Shown here one piece after another: positions 36,050 through 45,456 of a stretch of DNA of 53,525 bases. Each line of letters begins with the position of its first letter. The first letter of the stretch is position 1. This DNA comes from Planctomycetota bacterium (GTDB lineage Bacteria > Planctomycetota > UBA1135 > UBA2386), in the NCBI GenBank assembly GCA_025459175.1, contig JALORC010000040.1, positions 1-53,525 of the forward strand, written 5' to 3'. Below the pieces are notes generated by a model. It was not told where the DNA came from. It did not search any database and worked only from the letters and a program-made list of their open reading frames with translations. The translations under genes and the position numbers were made by a program.

Positions 36050-38014
36050 ATGCGTTCCTCGTCCTCACTGCTCCGCCGCGGCGCCTGGTTCCTGTTCGCG
36101 GCGGCGACGGTGCTGATGTTGGTCGGGCTGGTTCGCCAGCAGGTGGATCCGCAGAACCGGGCCCTGAAGGCCCCCGACAGCGCCGATGCCGCGGCCCTCG
36201 CCGCCCTGGGCGAGGTGGTCGCGCTCGACCCGGTGCTGCTGCTCGCGTTCGTGACCCGCGGCGACCTGCCGCTGCTGAGCGGGGACCAGCAACGGCTCGA
36301 GCAGCTGCGCACCGAGCTCGGTCGGCGGCCCGATGTGGTGCAGGTGTTCGACGCGCCGGTGCCGGACCCCGGCCTCGAGCTGATGCCGGTCGCGATCCGC
36401 GGCGACAACCTGCTGGAGACCGCCGAAGCGGTGGTCGCGGCCGCCCGCGCCGCGGCGCCGCCGACGGTCGAGGTTCGCGCCACCGGGTTGCCGCTGCTCG
36501 AAGGCACCATCGCCCGTCTGGTCGCCGGCGAACGCACCACGATCGTGCCGGTGCTGGTCGCGGTGCTGCTGCTGGCGGCGCTGCTGTTCTACCGGCACCT
36601 CGGGCTGGCGATCGCGGTGCTGCTGCCGGCGCTGTGCGGCATCGCCTGGACCGGCGGCACCATCGCCTGGCTCGGCCACCGGCTCGATCCGATCGCCGCG
36701 CTGCTGGACCCGGTGCTCTTGACGATCGGCGTCGCCGCCAGCATCCACTTCGTCGAGGCCTACCGGCGCGCCCTGGCGAACGGGCTGGCGCCGCACGCCG
36801 CCGGGCGGGCCGCGGCCGTCGAACTGCGCACCCCCGCACTGCTCGCCTGTGCGACGACGATGATCGGGCTGTGGTCGTTGTGCACCAGTGCGATCCCGGC
36901 GGTGTTCGACTTCGGCGTGCGCAGCGCGCTCGGCGTCGCCGTGGTCCACCTGCTGACGTTCGTGCTGCTGCCGAGCTGGTTGCCGTTCGCGGCCAGCGCC
37001 GCGGCGGCCGCCGAGGTCGCGACCGGCCGCGGCCGGCGCTGGCTCGGCTTCCTGCGGGCGCATCGCTGCCAGCTCGGGCTCGTGGTCGGCGCCCTGACCG
37101 CGCTGGCAGCCGCCGGCCTGCTGCGCCTGCAGACCGACAACGATCCGCTGCAGATGCTGCCGGCCGACGAACCGGCGCGCGTCGACCACGACCTGCTGGC
37201 GACGCGGCTCGGCGGCGTCGAGGTGTTCCATCTGCTGATCGCCGAACGCAGCGTCGCCGGCGAGCCGAGCCGGCTGCTGCCGTTCCTGGCCGAACTGCAG
37301 CGGACCCCGGGCATCGCCGGCCTCGCCGGTCCGGTGCAGCGCAGCAACGAGGGCGCCCTGGCCGTGCCGCTGCTGCTGGCGCCGGGCGGCAGCGGCGTGC
37401 GCGCGCCGCTGTTCGATCGCATCGAACGCAGCGCCTGCGTGCTCGGCCTCGATGGCCTCGTGGTCGCCGGCGCCTCGGTGCAGATCGCGCGCGACTCGCA
37501 CCGACTGCTGCTGTCGTTGCTCGGCAGCCTCGGCCTGTCCGGCCTGTTGCTGTCGCTCGGCATGATGATCGGCTTGCGCTCGGTCCGGCTCGGGCTGCTC
37601 GGCATGCTGCCGAACCTGCTGCCGTCGCTGTGGCTGTACGGGGCGCTCGGCTGGAGCGACCGGCCGCTGTCGGTGGCGACCGCGATGATCGGCTGCACGA
37701 TGCTCGGCCTGATCGTCGACAACACCCTGCACCTGCTGCACCACTACCGCCACGAGCGCTCGACCGCCTCGCCGCGGTTGGCGCTGCGCGCGGCCTTCGA
37801 CCGCTGCGGCCGGGCGATGACGCTGGCCAGCGTCGTGTTGATGCTGGGCTTCGCCACCGCCGCCACCAGCCGCCTCGAGACCACGGTCGAGTTCGCGCTG
37901 CTGGCGACCGCGACCATCGCCGCGGCCTGGTTCGCCACCGCGGTCGTGCTGCCGATGTTGATCACCGGCCTGCGTCCGCGCGGCCGTTCGGGAGGAACGA
38001 ACCATGCGCAATGA
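36050..38014 (+). CDS. MMPL/RND-type membrane transporter
   Basis: A 654-residue polytopic inner-membrane protein with the duplicated layout of the MMPL branch of the RND superfamily: an N-terminal helix, a large outside loop, five to six helices (TTIVPVLVAVLLLAALLFYR onward, with IGVAASIHFVEAYRRA), then the same again with LIVDNTLHLLHHYRHE. MMPL proteins export lipids and lipid-linked compounds, so this is the likely exporter for the polyketide lipid. The ATG at 36050 sits just before the first helix; the more upstream ATG would run across the promoter region. Its end overlaps the oxidoreductase gene by 11 bases. Confidence 0.9.
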   Translation: MRSSSSLLRRGAWFLFAAATVLMLVGLVRQQVDPQNRALKAPDSADAAALAALGEVVALDPVLLLAFVTRGDLPLLSGDQQRLEQLRTELGRRPDVVQVFDAPVPDPGLELMPVAIRGDNLLETAEAVVAAARAAAPPTVEVRATGLPLLEGTIARLVAGERTTIVPVLVAVLLLAALLFYRHLGLAIAVLLPALCGIAWTGGTIAWLGHRLDPIAALLDPVLLTIGVAASIHFVEAYRRALANGLAPHAAGRAAAVELRTPALLACATTMIGLWSLCTSAIPAVFDFGVRSALGVAVVHLLTFVLLPSWLPFAASAAAAAEVATGRGRRWLGFLRAHRCQLGLVVGALTALAAAGLLRLQTDNDPLQMLPADEPARVDHDLLATRLGGVEVFHLLIAERSVAGEPSRLLPFLAELQRTPGIAGLAGPVQRSNEGALAVPLLLAPGGSGVRAPLFDRIERSACVLGLDGLVVAGASVQIARDSHRLLLSLLGSLGLSGLLLSLGMMIGLRSVRLGLLGMLPNLLPSLWLYGALGWSDRPLSVATAMIGCTMLGLIVDNTLHLLHHYRHERSTASPRLALRAAFDRCGRAMTLASVVLMLGFATAATSRLETTVEFALLATATIAAAWFATAVVLPMLITGLRPRGRSGGTNHAQ

Positions 38015-39227
38015 GGTCGCCGACGTGTTGGTGATCGGCGCCGGACCGGCCGGCTCGGCGCTGGCGCTGCAGCTGGCCCAGGCCGGCTTCACGGTGACGA
38101 TGGTCGATCGCCGGGAGTTCCCGCGGCACAAGCCGTGCGGTGAGTTCCTGAGTCCGCAGTGCGTGCCGTACCTGCAGCAGCTCGGGCTCGGTGGCATGCT
38201 CGACGAACTCGGCGCCCACCACGTCGAAGGCATGCAGCTGTCGGGCTACGGCGCCAGCACCGGCGGCCGCTTCCGCCAGCTGCCCGACCGCGCCGCGATC
38301 GGCCGCCACGGCTTCGGCATCCGCCGCGAGGTGTTCGATCACCGGCTGGTGCAGGCCGCGATCGCCGCCGGGGTCGAGTTCCTGCCGCGCCACGACTTCG
38401 TCGAACTCACGCGCACCGACGCGGTCGTCGACGGTGCGCGGTTCCGCGATGCACAAGGGCAACCGGTCGCGCGGCGCGCGCGCCAGGTGGTCGGTGCCGA
38501 CGGAGTGCACTCGCGGGTCGCGAAGGCGCTCGGGGTGCAGCGACGCCTGGACTGGCTCGACCAGTTCGCGTTGGTCGCGCACTTCGAGGGCGTGGCCCCG
38601 GGTCCCGTCGCCGACGTGCAGCTGCTGCCGGGCGGCTTCTTCGCCGCCACCACCGTCGATCAGGGCCTCTACAGCCTGAACCTGGTGCTGCCGCGGCGCG
38701 CGCTGCGCGAACGCACGGCGGCCGACTGGGACCAGTTCGTGCAGCAGCACGCGGCCGGCAGCCCGGCGATCGCCGCCCGGCTGCAGGGCGCCCGCCGCCT
38801 GCAGCCGTGGCGCGGCATCGGCCCGTTCGGGTTCCGCACCACCACTGCCACCGTGCCCGGCTGCGCGTTGGTCGGGGATGCCGCCGGCTACGTCGATCCG
38901 ATGACCGGCGAAGGCATCTACTTCGCGCTGTTCGGCGCGCGGGCGCTCGGGGACGCGATCACCGCGGCGCTGCACGAACCGGGCACTGCGCCGGCGGCGA
39001 TGGCCCGCTACCGACGCGCCCGCGCCCGCGAACTCGGCCCGCGCCTGCAGGCGTCGAAGCTGCTGCAGCGAGCGATCCGCCACCCATGGCTGGTGCGCAC
39101 CTTCCTGCGCAGTCTGCAGCGCTGGCCGCGATGGACCGACCTGTTGGTGACGCTGACCGGCGACACCATCCACCCGCGCGAACTGGTCAAGCCGTCGTTC
39201 TGGCGCGCGTGGCGGGAGGCGAGCTGA
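38004..39227 (+). CDS. FAD-dependent oxidoreductase, geranylgeranyl reductase-like
   Basis: A 407-residue flavoprotein of the group that includes geranylgeranyl reductases and aromatic-ring hydroxylases. VLVIGAGPAGSALALQLAQA binds the FAD ADP moiety; RREFPRHKPCGEFLSP is typical of the reductase-like branch; VVGADGVHSRVAKALG and LVGDAAGYVDPMTGEGIYFA are the other flavin motifs. It probably oxidises or reduces the polyketide ring or chain. A good ribosome binding site (GGGAGGAAC) precedes the ATG. It overlaps the transporter upstream by 11 bases, and its stop overlaps the next start (TGATG arrangement). Confidence 0.9.
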   Translation: MRNEVADVLVIGAGPAGSALALQLAQAGFTVTMVDRREFPRHKPCGEFLSPQCVPYLQQLGLGGMLDELGAHHVEGMQLSGYGASTGGRFRQLPDRAAIGRHGFGIRREVFDHRLVQAAIAAGVEFLPRHDFVELTRTDAVVDGARFRDAQGQPVARRARQVVGADGVHSRVAKALGVQRRLDWLDQFALVAHFEGVAPGPVADVQLLPGGFFAATTVDQGLYSLNLVLPRRALRERTAADWDQFVQQHAAGSPAIAARLQGARRLQPWRGIGPFGFRTTTATVPGCALVGDAAGYVDPMTGEGIYFALFGARALGDAITAALHEPGTAPAAMARYRRARARELGPRLQASKLLQRAIRHPWLVRTFLRSLQRWPRWTDLLVTLTGDTIHPRELVKPSFWRAWREAS

Positions 39228-39901
39228 TGCATCCCGCCCTCGACCTTCGTGTGTGGCTGCCGGTGGCGCTGGCGGCGGCGATGTTCGTGCCGCGCATGAC
39301 GCCGGTGCCGCCGGCCGTGGCGGCCGATGCGGCCGCGGGCACGACCCTGCCCACGATCCGCGGCCTGCCGCCGGCCACCACCGAACAGCACTACGAGCTC
39401 GACGCCGCGGCCAGCACGGTTCGCTTCCATGCCACCGGCCCGCGCGGCGAGCTGCTGGTCGCCTGCACCGGGCTGCGCGGCGAGCTGCACCTGCCGGCCG
39501 GCGGCCAGGGCGGCACCTTCGAGCTGCACCTGGACCTGGGTTCGCTGCAGACGCTCACCGCCGATGCCGGCAGTTTCGACCTCGCGCACGTGCTCGGGGT
39601 GCACCGCGGCTCCGAGCTCAGCTATCGCGCCGATCTGGTCGCGACCACCAGCACCGACCTGCCCGGGGTCACGCAACGGACCTGGCTCGGCCTGCTGCGC
39701 TTCGGCGTGCGGGCGGTTAGGCAGCCGATGCAGCTGTGGCAATGCAGCCTGCCCGGCCAACCGCTGCGGCTGCAGGGGCACGGCACCGTCGCCGGCGACG
39801 ACTACGGCTTGCCGCGCCGCCACCTGCTCGGCGTCTACACCGAACACGCCGCGGTGACGTTGGGCCTCGACCTGGTGTGGAGACGCCGCCGTGCCAAGTG
39901 A
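39227..39901 (+). CDS. Second YceI-like periplasmic protein
   Basis: A 224-residue exported protein. An N-terminal hydrophobic segment (LRVWLPVALAAAMFVPRM) precedes a domain that resembles YceI at YELDAAASTVRFHATGPRG and in its FDLAHVLGVHRGSELSYRAD region, though divergently. It would be a second lipid-binding carrier of the locus, encoded on the arm opposite to the first. Its ATG shares a base with the stop of the oxidoreductase, preceded by GGAGG. It overlaps the kinase gene by 11 bases. Confidence 0.8.
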   Translation: MHPALDLRVWLPVALAAAMFVPRMTPVPPAVAADAAAGTTLPTIRGLPPATTEQHYELDAAASTVRFHATGPRGELLVACTGLRGELHLPAGGQGGTFELHLDLGSLQTLTADAGSFDLAHVLGVHRGSELSYRADLVATTSTDLPGVTQRTWLGLLRFGVRAVRQPMQLWQCSLPGQPLRLQGHGTVAGDDYGLPRRHLLGVYTEHAAVTLGLDLVWRRRRAK

Positions 39902-41408
39902 GGTCCCCGCTCCTCCGCGGCGACCGCTGCGGCGGGCGGTGCTGCTGGCGTTCGTGCCGCTGTGTGCGGTGCTGGTGGCGGCCGGCACCAGCCAGTTCCT
40001 GCTCGCCCGTGCCGTGCACCAGGACGTGCAGCGCCTGTTCGAGGAACTGCGCGAGGTCGCGCTCGCCCGCGCGCTGGTCGACGAGCTGCGCGGGGTACAG
40101 CAGTGGATCGAAGCGGCTCCGGACGCCACCACCGCGAACCAGCCGCTGGTGCTGACCGACGTGCGCGCCCACCATCGGGCCGCCCTCGAGCACCTCGACC
40201 GCTTCCAGCAGCCGAGCGACCCGTCGCGCGCCGACCACGGCAGCGTCGAGACCGCGTTGCTGGCGCGGATCCGCGAGAACCTCACCGCGAGCAAGCAGCG
40301 ACTCGACGGCCCGGCGCCACTGCGCGAACTCTCGCTGCCGATCGAGGCCGCCCGGCACGACGCGCTGTCGTTGAGCAGTGCGATCGAGGACGAGACCCGC
40401 ACCATCGGCGTCGACCTCGACCAGCGCAGCGACGACCTGGCGCAGTTCCTGGTGCTGCTCGGCCTGGTCTGTGCGCTGACCGTCGGCGGCCTCGGCTGGC
40501 TGCTGCAGACGCGGGTGCTGCGGCCGGTGCGCGAACTGCGCGCGGCCGCGGTCCGACTCAGCCGCGGCGAACTCGACACCGAGGTGCCGGGCGCGGTGCC
40601 GGACGAGCTCGGCGACCTCGCCGCGACGTTCCGCGGCATGGCCGGCCGGTTGCGGCAAGGTCGCCAGGAACTCGAGCTCCAGGTCGAGCAACGCTCGCGC
40701 GAGGTGCTGCGTTCGGCGCGTCTGGCCCAGCTCGGCACGCTGGCCGCCGGCATCGCACACGAGATCAACAACCCGCTGGCGAGCATCGTGACGTGCAGCG
40801 ACGGGCTGCTGCGCGAACTCGACCGCGGCAGCAGCACGCCCCAGTCGCTGCGCGACTACCTGCAGATCCTGCAGAAGGAGGCGATGCGGGCCCGCGACAT
40901 CACGGTGCGGCTGCTGCACTTCGCCCGCCACGACGAACCGCGGCGCGAGGCCGTCGACCTGCTGCACGAAGCCCGCGAGGTCGGCGCGATGTTCGCGCAC
41001 CAGCTGCAGGACCGGCAGGTCACGTTGCGCTGCGAGAGTGCGGCGGAACCGAGCCCGACCTTCGTCGGCGATCCCGCCGAGTGGCGGCAGGTGCTGTTCA
41101 ACCTGCTCCGCAACGCCCTCGATGCGAGCCCGGCCGGGGCCTGCATCACCATCACCGTGCAGGCGCACGGCGATGGCATCCGGCTGCAGGTGCGCGACCA
41201 GGGCCCTGGCATCCCGGTCGCCGACGTCGACCGCATCTTCGAGCCGTTCTACACCACCAAGGCGCCGGGGTTGGGCACGGGGCTGGGGCTGCCGATCGTG
41301 CTGCGCATCGTCGAGGCCCATGGCGGGCGCATCCGCGTCGACGACGGGGCCCCCGGCGCCGTGTTCACGATCGACGTGCCGAGCGCGCGCGGCGAGGCCA
41401 CGACCTAG
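39891..41408 (+). CDS. NtrB/ZraS-like sensor histidine kinase
   Basis: A 505-residue membrane sensor kinase. Two membrane helices (about residues 16-38 and 185-207) enclose a ~145-residue outside sensor; a HAMP domain follows (LLQTRVLRPVRELRAAAVRL), then the phosphoacceptor His290 in GIAHEINNPLASI and an ATPase domain with LLRNALDAS, DQGPGIP and GLGTGLGLPIV. The HEINNP type belongs with kinases such as NtrB and ZraS that pair with NtrC-family regulators. No regulator gene is adjacent; the one at 30396-31757 is the only such regulator in the window. The GTG start overlaps the second YceI gene. Confidence 0.94.
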   Translation: MPSEVPAPPRRPLRRAVLLAFVPLCAVLVAAGTSQFLLARAVHQDVQRLFEELREVALARALVDELRGVQQWIEAAPDATTANQPLVLTDVRAHHRAALEHLDRFQQPSDPSRADHGSVETALLARIRENLTASKQRLDGPAPLRELSLPIEAARHDALSLSSAIEDETRTIGVDLDQRSDDLAQFLVLLGLVCALTVGGLGWLLQTRVLRPVRELRAAAVRLSRGELDTEVPGAVPDELGDLAATFRGMAGRLRQGRQELELQVEQRSREVLRSARLAQLGTLAAGIAHEINNPLASIVTCSDGLLRELDRGSSTPQSLRDYLQILQKEAMRARDITVRLLHFARHDEPRREAVDLLHEAREVGAMFAHQLQDRQVTLRCESAAEPSPTFVGDPAEWRQVLFNLLRNALDASPAGACITITVQAHGDGIRLQVRDQGPGIPVADVDRIFEPFYTTKAPGLGTGLGLPIVLRIVEAHGGRIRVDDGAPGAVFTIDVPSARGEATT

Positions 41409-42667
41409 TCGCCCAGCGCACCGGTCACCCGATTGCTGAACGACAGCCCGAGTGGATTGGCGAAGTCGAGCACCGCGAGCTGGCTCTCGAGCACCGTGCC
41501 GGCGAGGCTCGGTGTCTCCGGCACCGCGATCACGTAGGTCGTGCTGCCACCGGTGTCGGCGACCTGCAGCACGGCGTCGACGAACACCACTTCGGCGGTG
41601 CAGCCCGGCGCGCCGAGCGCCCCGAGATCGATCGACTGGGCCTGGAAGCCGACCATGTGGAACACGAACCCGCCGCTGCCGAGGCTGCTGCCGCGCAGCG
41701 CGTAGGTGCCGCCGAGCGTCGCCCGCTCGGTGCGCAATGGTGCGCCCGGCCCGACCAGCGTCGTGGCGACGTCGAGCACCCGCCCACCACAACCACCGGC
41801 ATGCACGGTGACGCGACCGGCGTCGGTGCGGGCGAGGTCGAGGTAGTAGCGGCCGGCGATGCTGCCGGCCCAGCCGCGGATCGCGACCTGGTAGCTGCCG
41901 GCCGGCAGCCGCAGGTCGATCGCGGTGTCGAACACGCCGAAGTTGCTGGCGTAGAACGGCCCGGCCAGCAGCGCCGGTGGGGCCGCGTTGTCGTAGAGGT
42001 AGAGGATCGGATCGTCGAGCACCGGCGGGCTCGGATGACTCGCGGTCGCCTGCACGCGCGCGCGCACGAACGAGTCGACCGGCAGCACGAACCGCCAGAA
42101 GTCCCAGTCGCCGCTCGGACCGGTGGTCGGGATCAGCCCGTTGCAGCGCGCCGGCAACGTGACCGTGGTCGGCACACCGCTCGAGCGCGGGTCATTGTTC
42201 TCGGGGCCCTCGGCGGCGATCGGCGCCGCCGGCAGCACCACCGGCAGACTGCAGCGCACGTCGAGCGTGTAGCTGCCGCTGGCTGCGGCGAGCGGGCCGC
42301 GTTCGACACTGCAGTAGTAGGTGCCGGCTGGCAGGCTGCTGGCGAACAGGCTCGCATGGCGGCCGCGGGCGAGGCCGTCGTCGTTGGTCTGCAGCGGCGC
42401 GCCGGTGAAGTCGAGCAGCACCAGCACGGTGTCGCCGATCTCGGCGCCGTTCCCGGGTCCGGTCTCGAGCCGGAGGTCGCGCACGCCCGACAGCGTGATC
42501 TGGTACCAGTCGACATCGACCGCGCTGCCGAGGCTGCCGAGCGCCTCTGCGCCGCAGGCGAGCACGGTGGCGGTCGTGGTGCTCTGGTTGGGTTCGATGG
42601 CCTCCGGCACCTGTTGCGCGGTCAGCAGCCCGAGACACATCAAGGTCGGCACGTAGTGGAGCTGCAT
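41405..42667 (-). CDS. Secreted protein with two PPC-like domains
   Basis: A 420-residue exported protein. After a signal peptide (MQLHYVPTLMCLGLLTAQQ) come two bacterial pre-peptidase C-terminal (PPC) type beta domains, recognisable by DVDWYQITLSG, LPAGTYYCSVE and then DWDFWRFVLPVD, LPAGSYQVAIRGWAG. The last ~125 residues repeat the C-terminal module of the propeller-like protein at 24077 (GAPGCTAEVVFVD, TPSLAGTVLESQ). TATCCT lies 11 bases before the ATG. Its stop codon overlaps that of the convergent kinase gene in a shared CTAG. Confidence 0.85.
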   Translation of the reverse strand: MQLHYVPTLMCLGLLTAQQVPEAIEPNQSTTTATVLACGAEALGSLGSAVDVDWYQITLSGVRDLRLETGPGNGAEIGDTVLVLLDFTGAPLQTNDDGLARGRHASLFASSLPAGTYYCSVERGPLAAASGSYTLDVRCSLPVVLPAAPIAAEGPENNDPRSSGVPTTVTLPARCNGLIPTTGPSGDWDFWRFVLPVDSFVRARVQATASHPSPPVLDDPILYLYDNAAPPALLAGPFYASNFGVFDTAIDLRLPAGSYQVAIRGWAGSIAGRYYLDLARTDAGRVTVHAGGCGGRVLDVATTLVGPGAPLRTERATLGGTYALRGSSLGSGGFVFHMVGFQAQSIDLGALGAPGCTAEVVFVDAVLQVADTGGSTTYVIAVPETPSLAGTVLESQLAVLDFANPLGLSFSNRVTGALGD

Positions 42668-42765
42668 GGCGGGCGAGCAGGATAGCACCGCCGCTGGCCC
42701 GCGTCCTCACCGCCAGCCGGCCGATGCCATCGACGCGCCGTCGTGGCCGGGCGAGCCGCGCCTCG

Positions 42766-44784
42766 TCACACCGCGGCGACCGTGGTCCCGGCGTCGGCTC
42801 CGGCCGGCGTCTCGACCCGCAGCTTCGCGAGCATCGTGCCGCTCTTGCGCCCCCACAGGATCGTCTCGCGGGCGAAGCGACCGAGATCGCCCTCGAAGTC
42901 GGGCTGGATCGCCTCGACCACCGTCGGCGACCGTTCCAGGGCCAACGGCTCGGTCGCGAACAACGCGTCGAACCAGCGCGTGAGGTCGTGCTCGAAGCGC
43001 GCGCGGTGGTGGGTGCGGCCCTGCGGACGCGGGATCACCAGGCTCTGGTAGGCCATCACGTCGTCGAGCTCGGTCAGCGCCACCTCGGTGCCGCGCCGTT
43101 CGAGGAACTCGAGCACCAGCTCGCGCAGTTCGGCGAAGAAGCCGTCGAAGTCCCGCGACAGGCGCAGGAAGCAGGCCTCCTCCTCGTCCCAATACAGGTC
43201 GCCGTACTCCGGCAGCACGCAGCCGCGGCCCTGCCCCGCCCGCAGCGTTTCGATCTTCGCCGAGAACGCCGCCAGCTGTTCGCTCCAGCGCGGGAACTCC
43301 GCGGCCGGGAAGTCCCCTTCGGCGAGGAACTGCAGGAACTCCGAGTGCCGGGCACCGCAGCGATCGACCAGCCACGCCATCAGGTAGAAGCCGAGCTTCA
43401 GGCTGTGCATGGTCATGGTGACCCACGAGAAGCGCAGCGCCCGCGCCCAGTCGTCCGCCGGCATCGCCGCGGTGGCGACGACGATCTCCTCTTCCTCCGC
43501 GACCCACTCCGGCGTGCGCACACGGCCGTGGATCTCCTGCAGCTCGATGACCTTGGTCTGCATGCCGAAGCGCTGCAGGTAGTCCGGATCGGCGAGCTCG
43601 GTGTTGGGGAACACCTGGCAGATGTACATGAACAGCTGGTTCTTCAGGCCCGACGCGAGCACTCGGTCGACGCCGTCGACCCAGCTCCGGTAGGACTCGC
43701 CGGGCAGGCCGAGGATCAGCTCCGTGTAGACCGGCACGCCGAGGTCGTTGAACTTGCGCTGCAGCTCGCGCGCGCACTCGAGCTTGATGTTGTCGCGCTT
43801 GATGTTCTCCTGCACTCCGGCGTCGACGCTCTGGTAGCTGATCGTGATGCCCTTCTCGAGCCCGTGCTCGTGGAACAGCTTGCCGATCGCGAAGATCTTC
43901 TCGTCGGTGTTCTTGCCGTAGCAGGTGCGGAACTTGTGTGGGTAGCCGGTGCGCTGCTTGCTCGCCACCAGGTGCTCGGCGATCTCCATGTCGCGGCGGT
44001 GCATGCCGAAGTTGCTGTCGGCGTTGAACACGTACTTGATCTTCTTCGCCGCCATCCAGTCGATCTCGGCCTTGACGCGGTCGATGCCGTGGAAGCGATA
44101 CTTGCGCGACATGCCGCCCTTGCCCCAGTAACAGAACGTGCACTGGAACGGGCAGCCGCGGTTGGTCTCGATGATCGCCTGGAACTGCAGTTCCGGGTGG
44201 CGGTGGAACACCTCGTCGTAGTAGCCCTCGAGGTACGGCGACGGGTAGAGGTCGAGGTCCTTCTGGAACGCCTGGTCGATCTCGTTGTGACGGAAGCCGC
44301 CACCCGGCGTGCGCCACGAGGTGCCGGCCAGGCCGTCGAGGTCGACGTCGTCGGCGCCGGTCGCGTTCGCCAGCCGTTCGAGCACGGCGCGGAACGGGCT
44401 CTCGCCCTCGCCGCGCACGGTCACGTCGATGAACGGGTGCTGCCGCAGGAACGCCTCGGGCCGGTGCGGCACGTTGGCGCCGCCGAACACGACCAGGCAG
44501 TTCGGGTAGCGGCGCTTGACCTGCTCGGCGACCCGCAGCGACAGCTGTGCGTTCCACATCAGCGACGAGAACGCGGCCACCGCGGGCGCTTCGTACTGAC
44601 CGACGAGCCGGTCGAGGCGGTCGTTGTGGAACAGGAACGGCGCGAACGCGAAGTGCTCGCGCACGATCTCGGACTGCTCGGCGTTGGCGCGCAGCAGTCC
44701 GGAGACCAGCGGCAGGTAGGTCGCCCCGTTCATCAACAGGTTGAACTCGCCGAGGAAGATGCGTCGCTTCTGGTTCTGGTTCAT
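42766..44784 (-). CDS. Cobalamin-binding radical SAM enzyme
   Basis: A 672-residue class B radical SAM protein. The N-terminal ~160 residues form a B12-binding-like domain (PNCLVVFGGANVPHRPEAFL). The radical SAM cluster motif CxxxCxxC is at Cys211, Cys215 and Cys218 (RGCPFQCTFCYWG), with TELILGLPGES and the rest of the barrel downstream. The C-terminal ~200 residues are of unknown fold. Such enzymes do difficult methylations or rearrangements on lipids, sugars or peptides. It overlaps the DUF4254 gene by four bases (ATGA) and lies at the edge of a glycan cluster, so a sugar or lipid-sugar substrate is plausible. No RiPP precursor gene is seen nearby. Confidence 0.92.
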   Translation of the reverse strand: MNQNQKRRIFLGEFNLLMNGATYLPLVSGLLRANAEQSEIVREHFAFAPFLFHNDRLDRLVGQYEAPAVAAFSSLMWNAQLSLRVAEQVKRRYPNCLVVFGGANVPHRPEAFLRQHPFIDVTVRGEGESPFRAVLERLANATGADDVDLDGLAGTSWRTPGGGFRHNEIDQAFQKDLDLYPSPYLEGYYDEVFHRHPELQFQAIIETNRGCPFQCTFCYWGKGGMSRKYRFHGIDRVKAEIDWMAAKKIKYVFNADSNFGMHRRDMEIAEHLVASKQRTGYPHKFRTCYGKNTDEKIFAIGKLFHEHGLEKGITISYQSVDAGVQENIKRDNIKLECARELQRKFNDLGVPVYTELILGLPGESYRSWVDGVDRVLASGLKNQLFMYICQVFPNTELADPDYLQRFGMQTKVIELQEIHGRVRTPEWVAEEEEIVVATAAMPADDWARALRFSWVTMTMHSLKLGFYLMAWLVDRCGARHSEFLQFLAEGDFPAAEFPRWSEQLAAFSAKIETLRAGQGRGCVLPEYGDLYWDEEEACFLRLSRDFDGFFAELRELVLEFLERRGTEVALTELDDVMAYQSLVIPRPQGRTHHRARFEHDLTRWFDALFATEPLALERSPTVVEAIQPDFEGDLGRFARETILWGRKSGTMLAKLRVETPAGADAGTTVAAV

Positions 44785-45371
44785 CGTCGCGTGGGGTCGG
44801 GGCTCTCGGTCAGGGAGGATTCTTCGAGGTAGAGCTTGATGCGCGGCAGGCGGAGGCAGCGCGCCTGCCCGCGGGCGATGCGCTGCTGCAGCGTGCGCAG
44901 GCACGCGATCAGCTCCTCGATGTGGCCGGCGATCGCCGCGGCGGTGCGGGCGCAGCGCGGCAGGTAGTTCTTCCACTTCAGGAACAGGATCGTCAGGCGA
45001 TCGGTGATCGCACCGATCGACTCGGAGTGCACCTCGGCGCCCTGGCGATAGTGCGGCACGAACAGTGCGTCGATCGCGTTGATGGCGACATTGCGTTCCT
45101 TGTTGTGCGCCATGCCACCTCGCCACGCCTCGACGACGCGTTCGTCGTCGGCGGCCCGGCCCTGGTCCTCGAAGTGCCAGACCTGCAGATTGTGGTAGAG
45201 CAGCTTCACGACCAGCTCGTCGAGGGTGCCGGTCGGGCAATCGCGCTCGAACAGGGTCAGGCCGGCCGCGAACCACTCGTTGCCGGTGGCGAAGGCACGT
45301 TGCAAGACCGGCCCCAGATCGGGGCAGTCGGTCTCCGCGACACCGGTCGCTGCAACAGCGGGATCTGTCAT
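44781..45371 (-). CDS. DUF4254-family protein
   Basis: A 196-residue soluble helical protein matching the DUF4254 pattern: LLYHNLQVWHFEDQGRAADD, AHNKERNVAINAIDALF, then ESIGAITDRLTILFLKWKN. The family is usually encoded in polysaccharide or LPS gene clusters and has no assigned activity. A clear ribosome binding site (GGAGAGG) lies before the ATG at 45371. Its stop overlaps the start of the radical SAM gene, so the two proteins are made together and may interact. It is divergent from the glycosyltransferase gene with 144 bases between. Confidence 0.85.
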   Translation of the reverse strand: MTDPAVAATGVAETDCPDLGPVLQRAFATGNEWFAAGLTLFERDCPTGTLDELVVKLLYHNLQVWHFEDQGRAADDERVVEAWRGGMAHNKERNVAINAIDALFVPHYRQGAEVHSESIGAITDRLTILFLKWKNYLPRCARTAAAIAGHIEELIACLRTLQQRIARGQARCLRLPRIKLYLEESSLTESPDPTRR

Positions 45372-45456
45372 CAGGGCGCCTCTCCTCGCGCCGTTCATCG
45401 ACGCCCCGTCGCCGGGAGCTTGAGCCGCGGGCACCGGGAGCGGTCGACGGCATGGG

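Noticed and set aside
42766..45371. RiPP (peptide natural product) cluster around the B12 radical SAM gene.
   Set aside because: No short precursor-like gene, peptidase or RRE-type protein is nearby; the neighbours are glycan genes.
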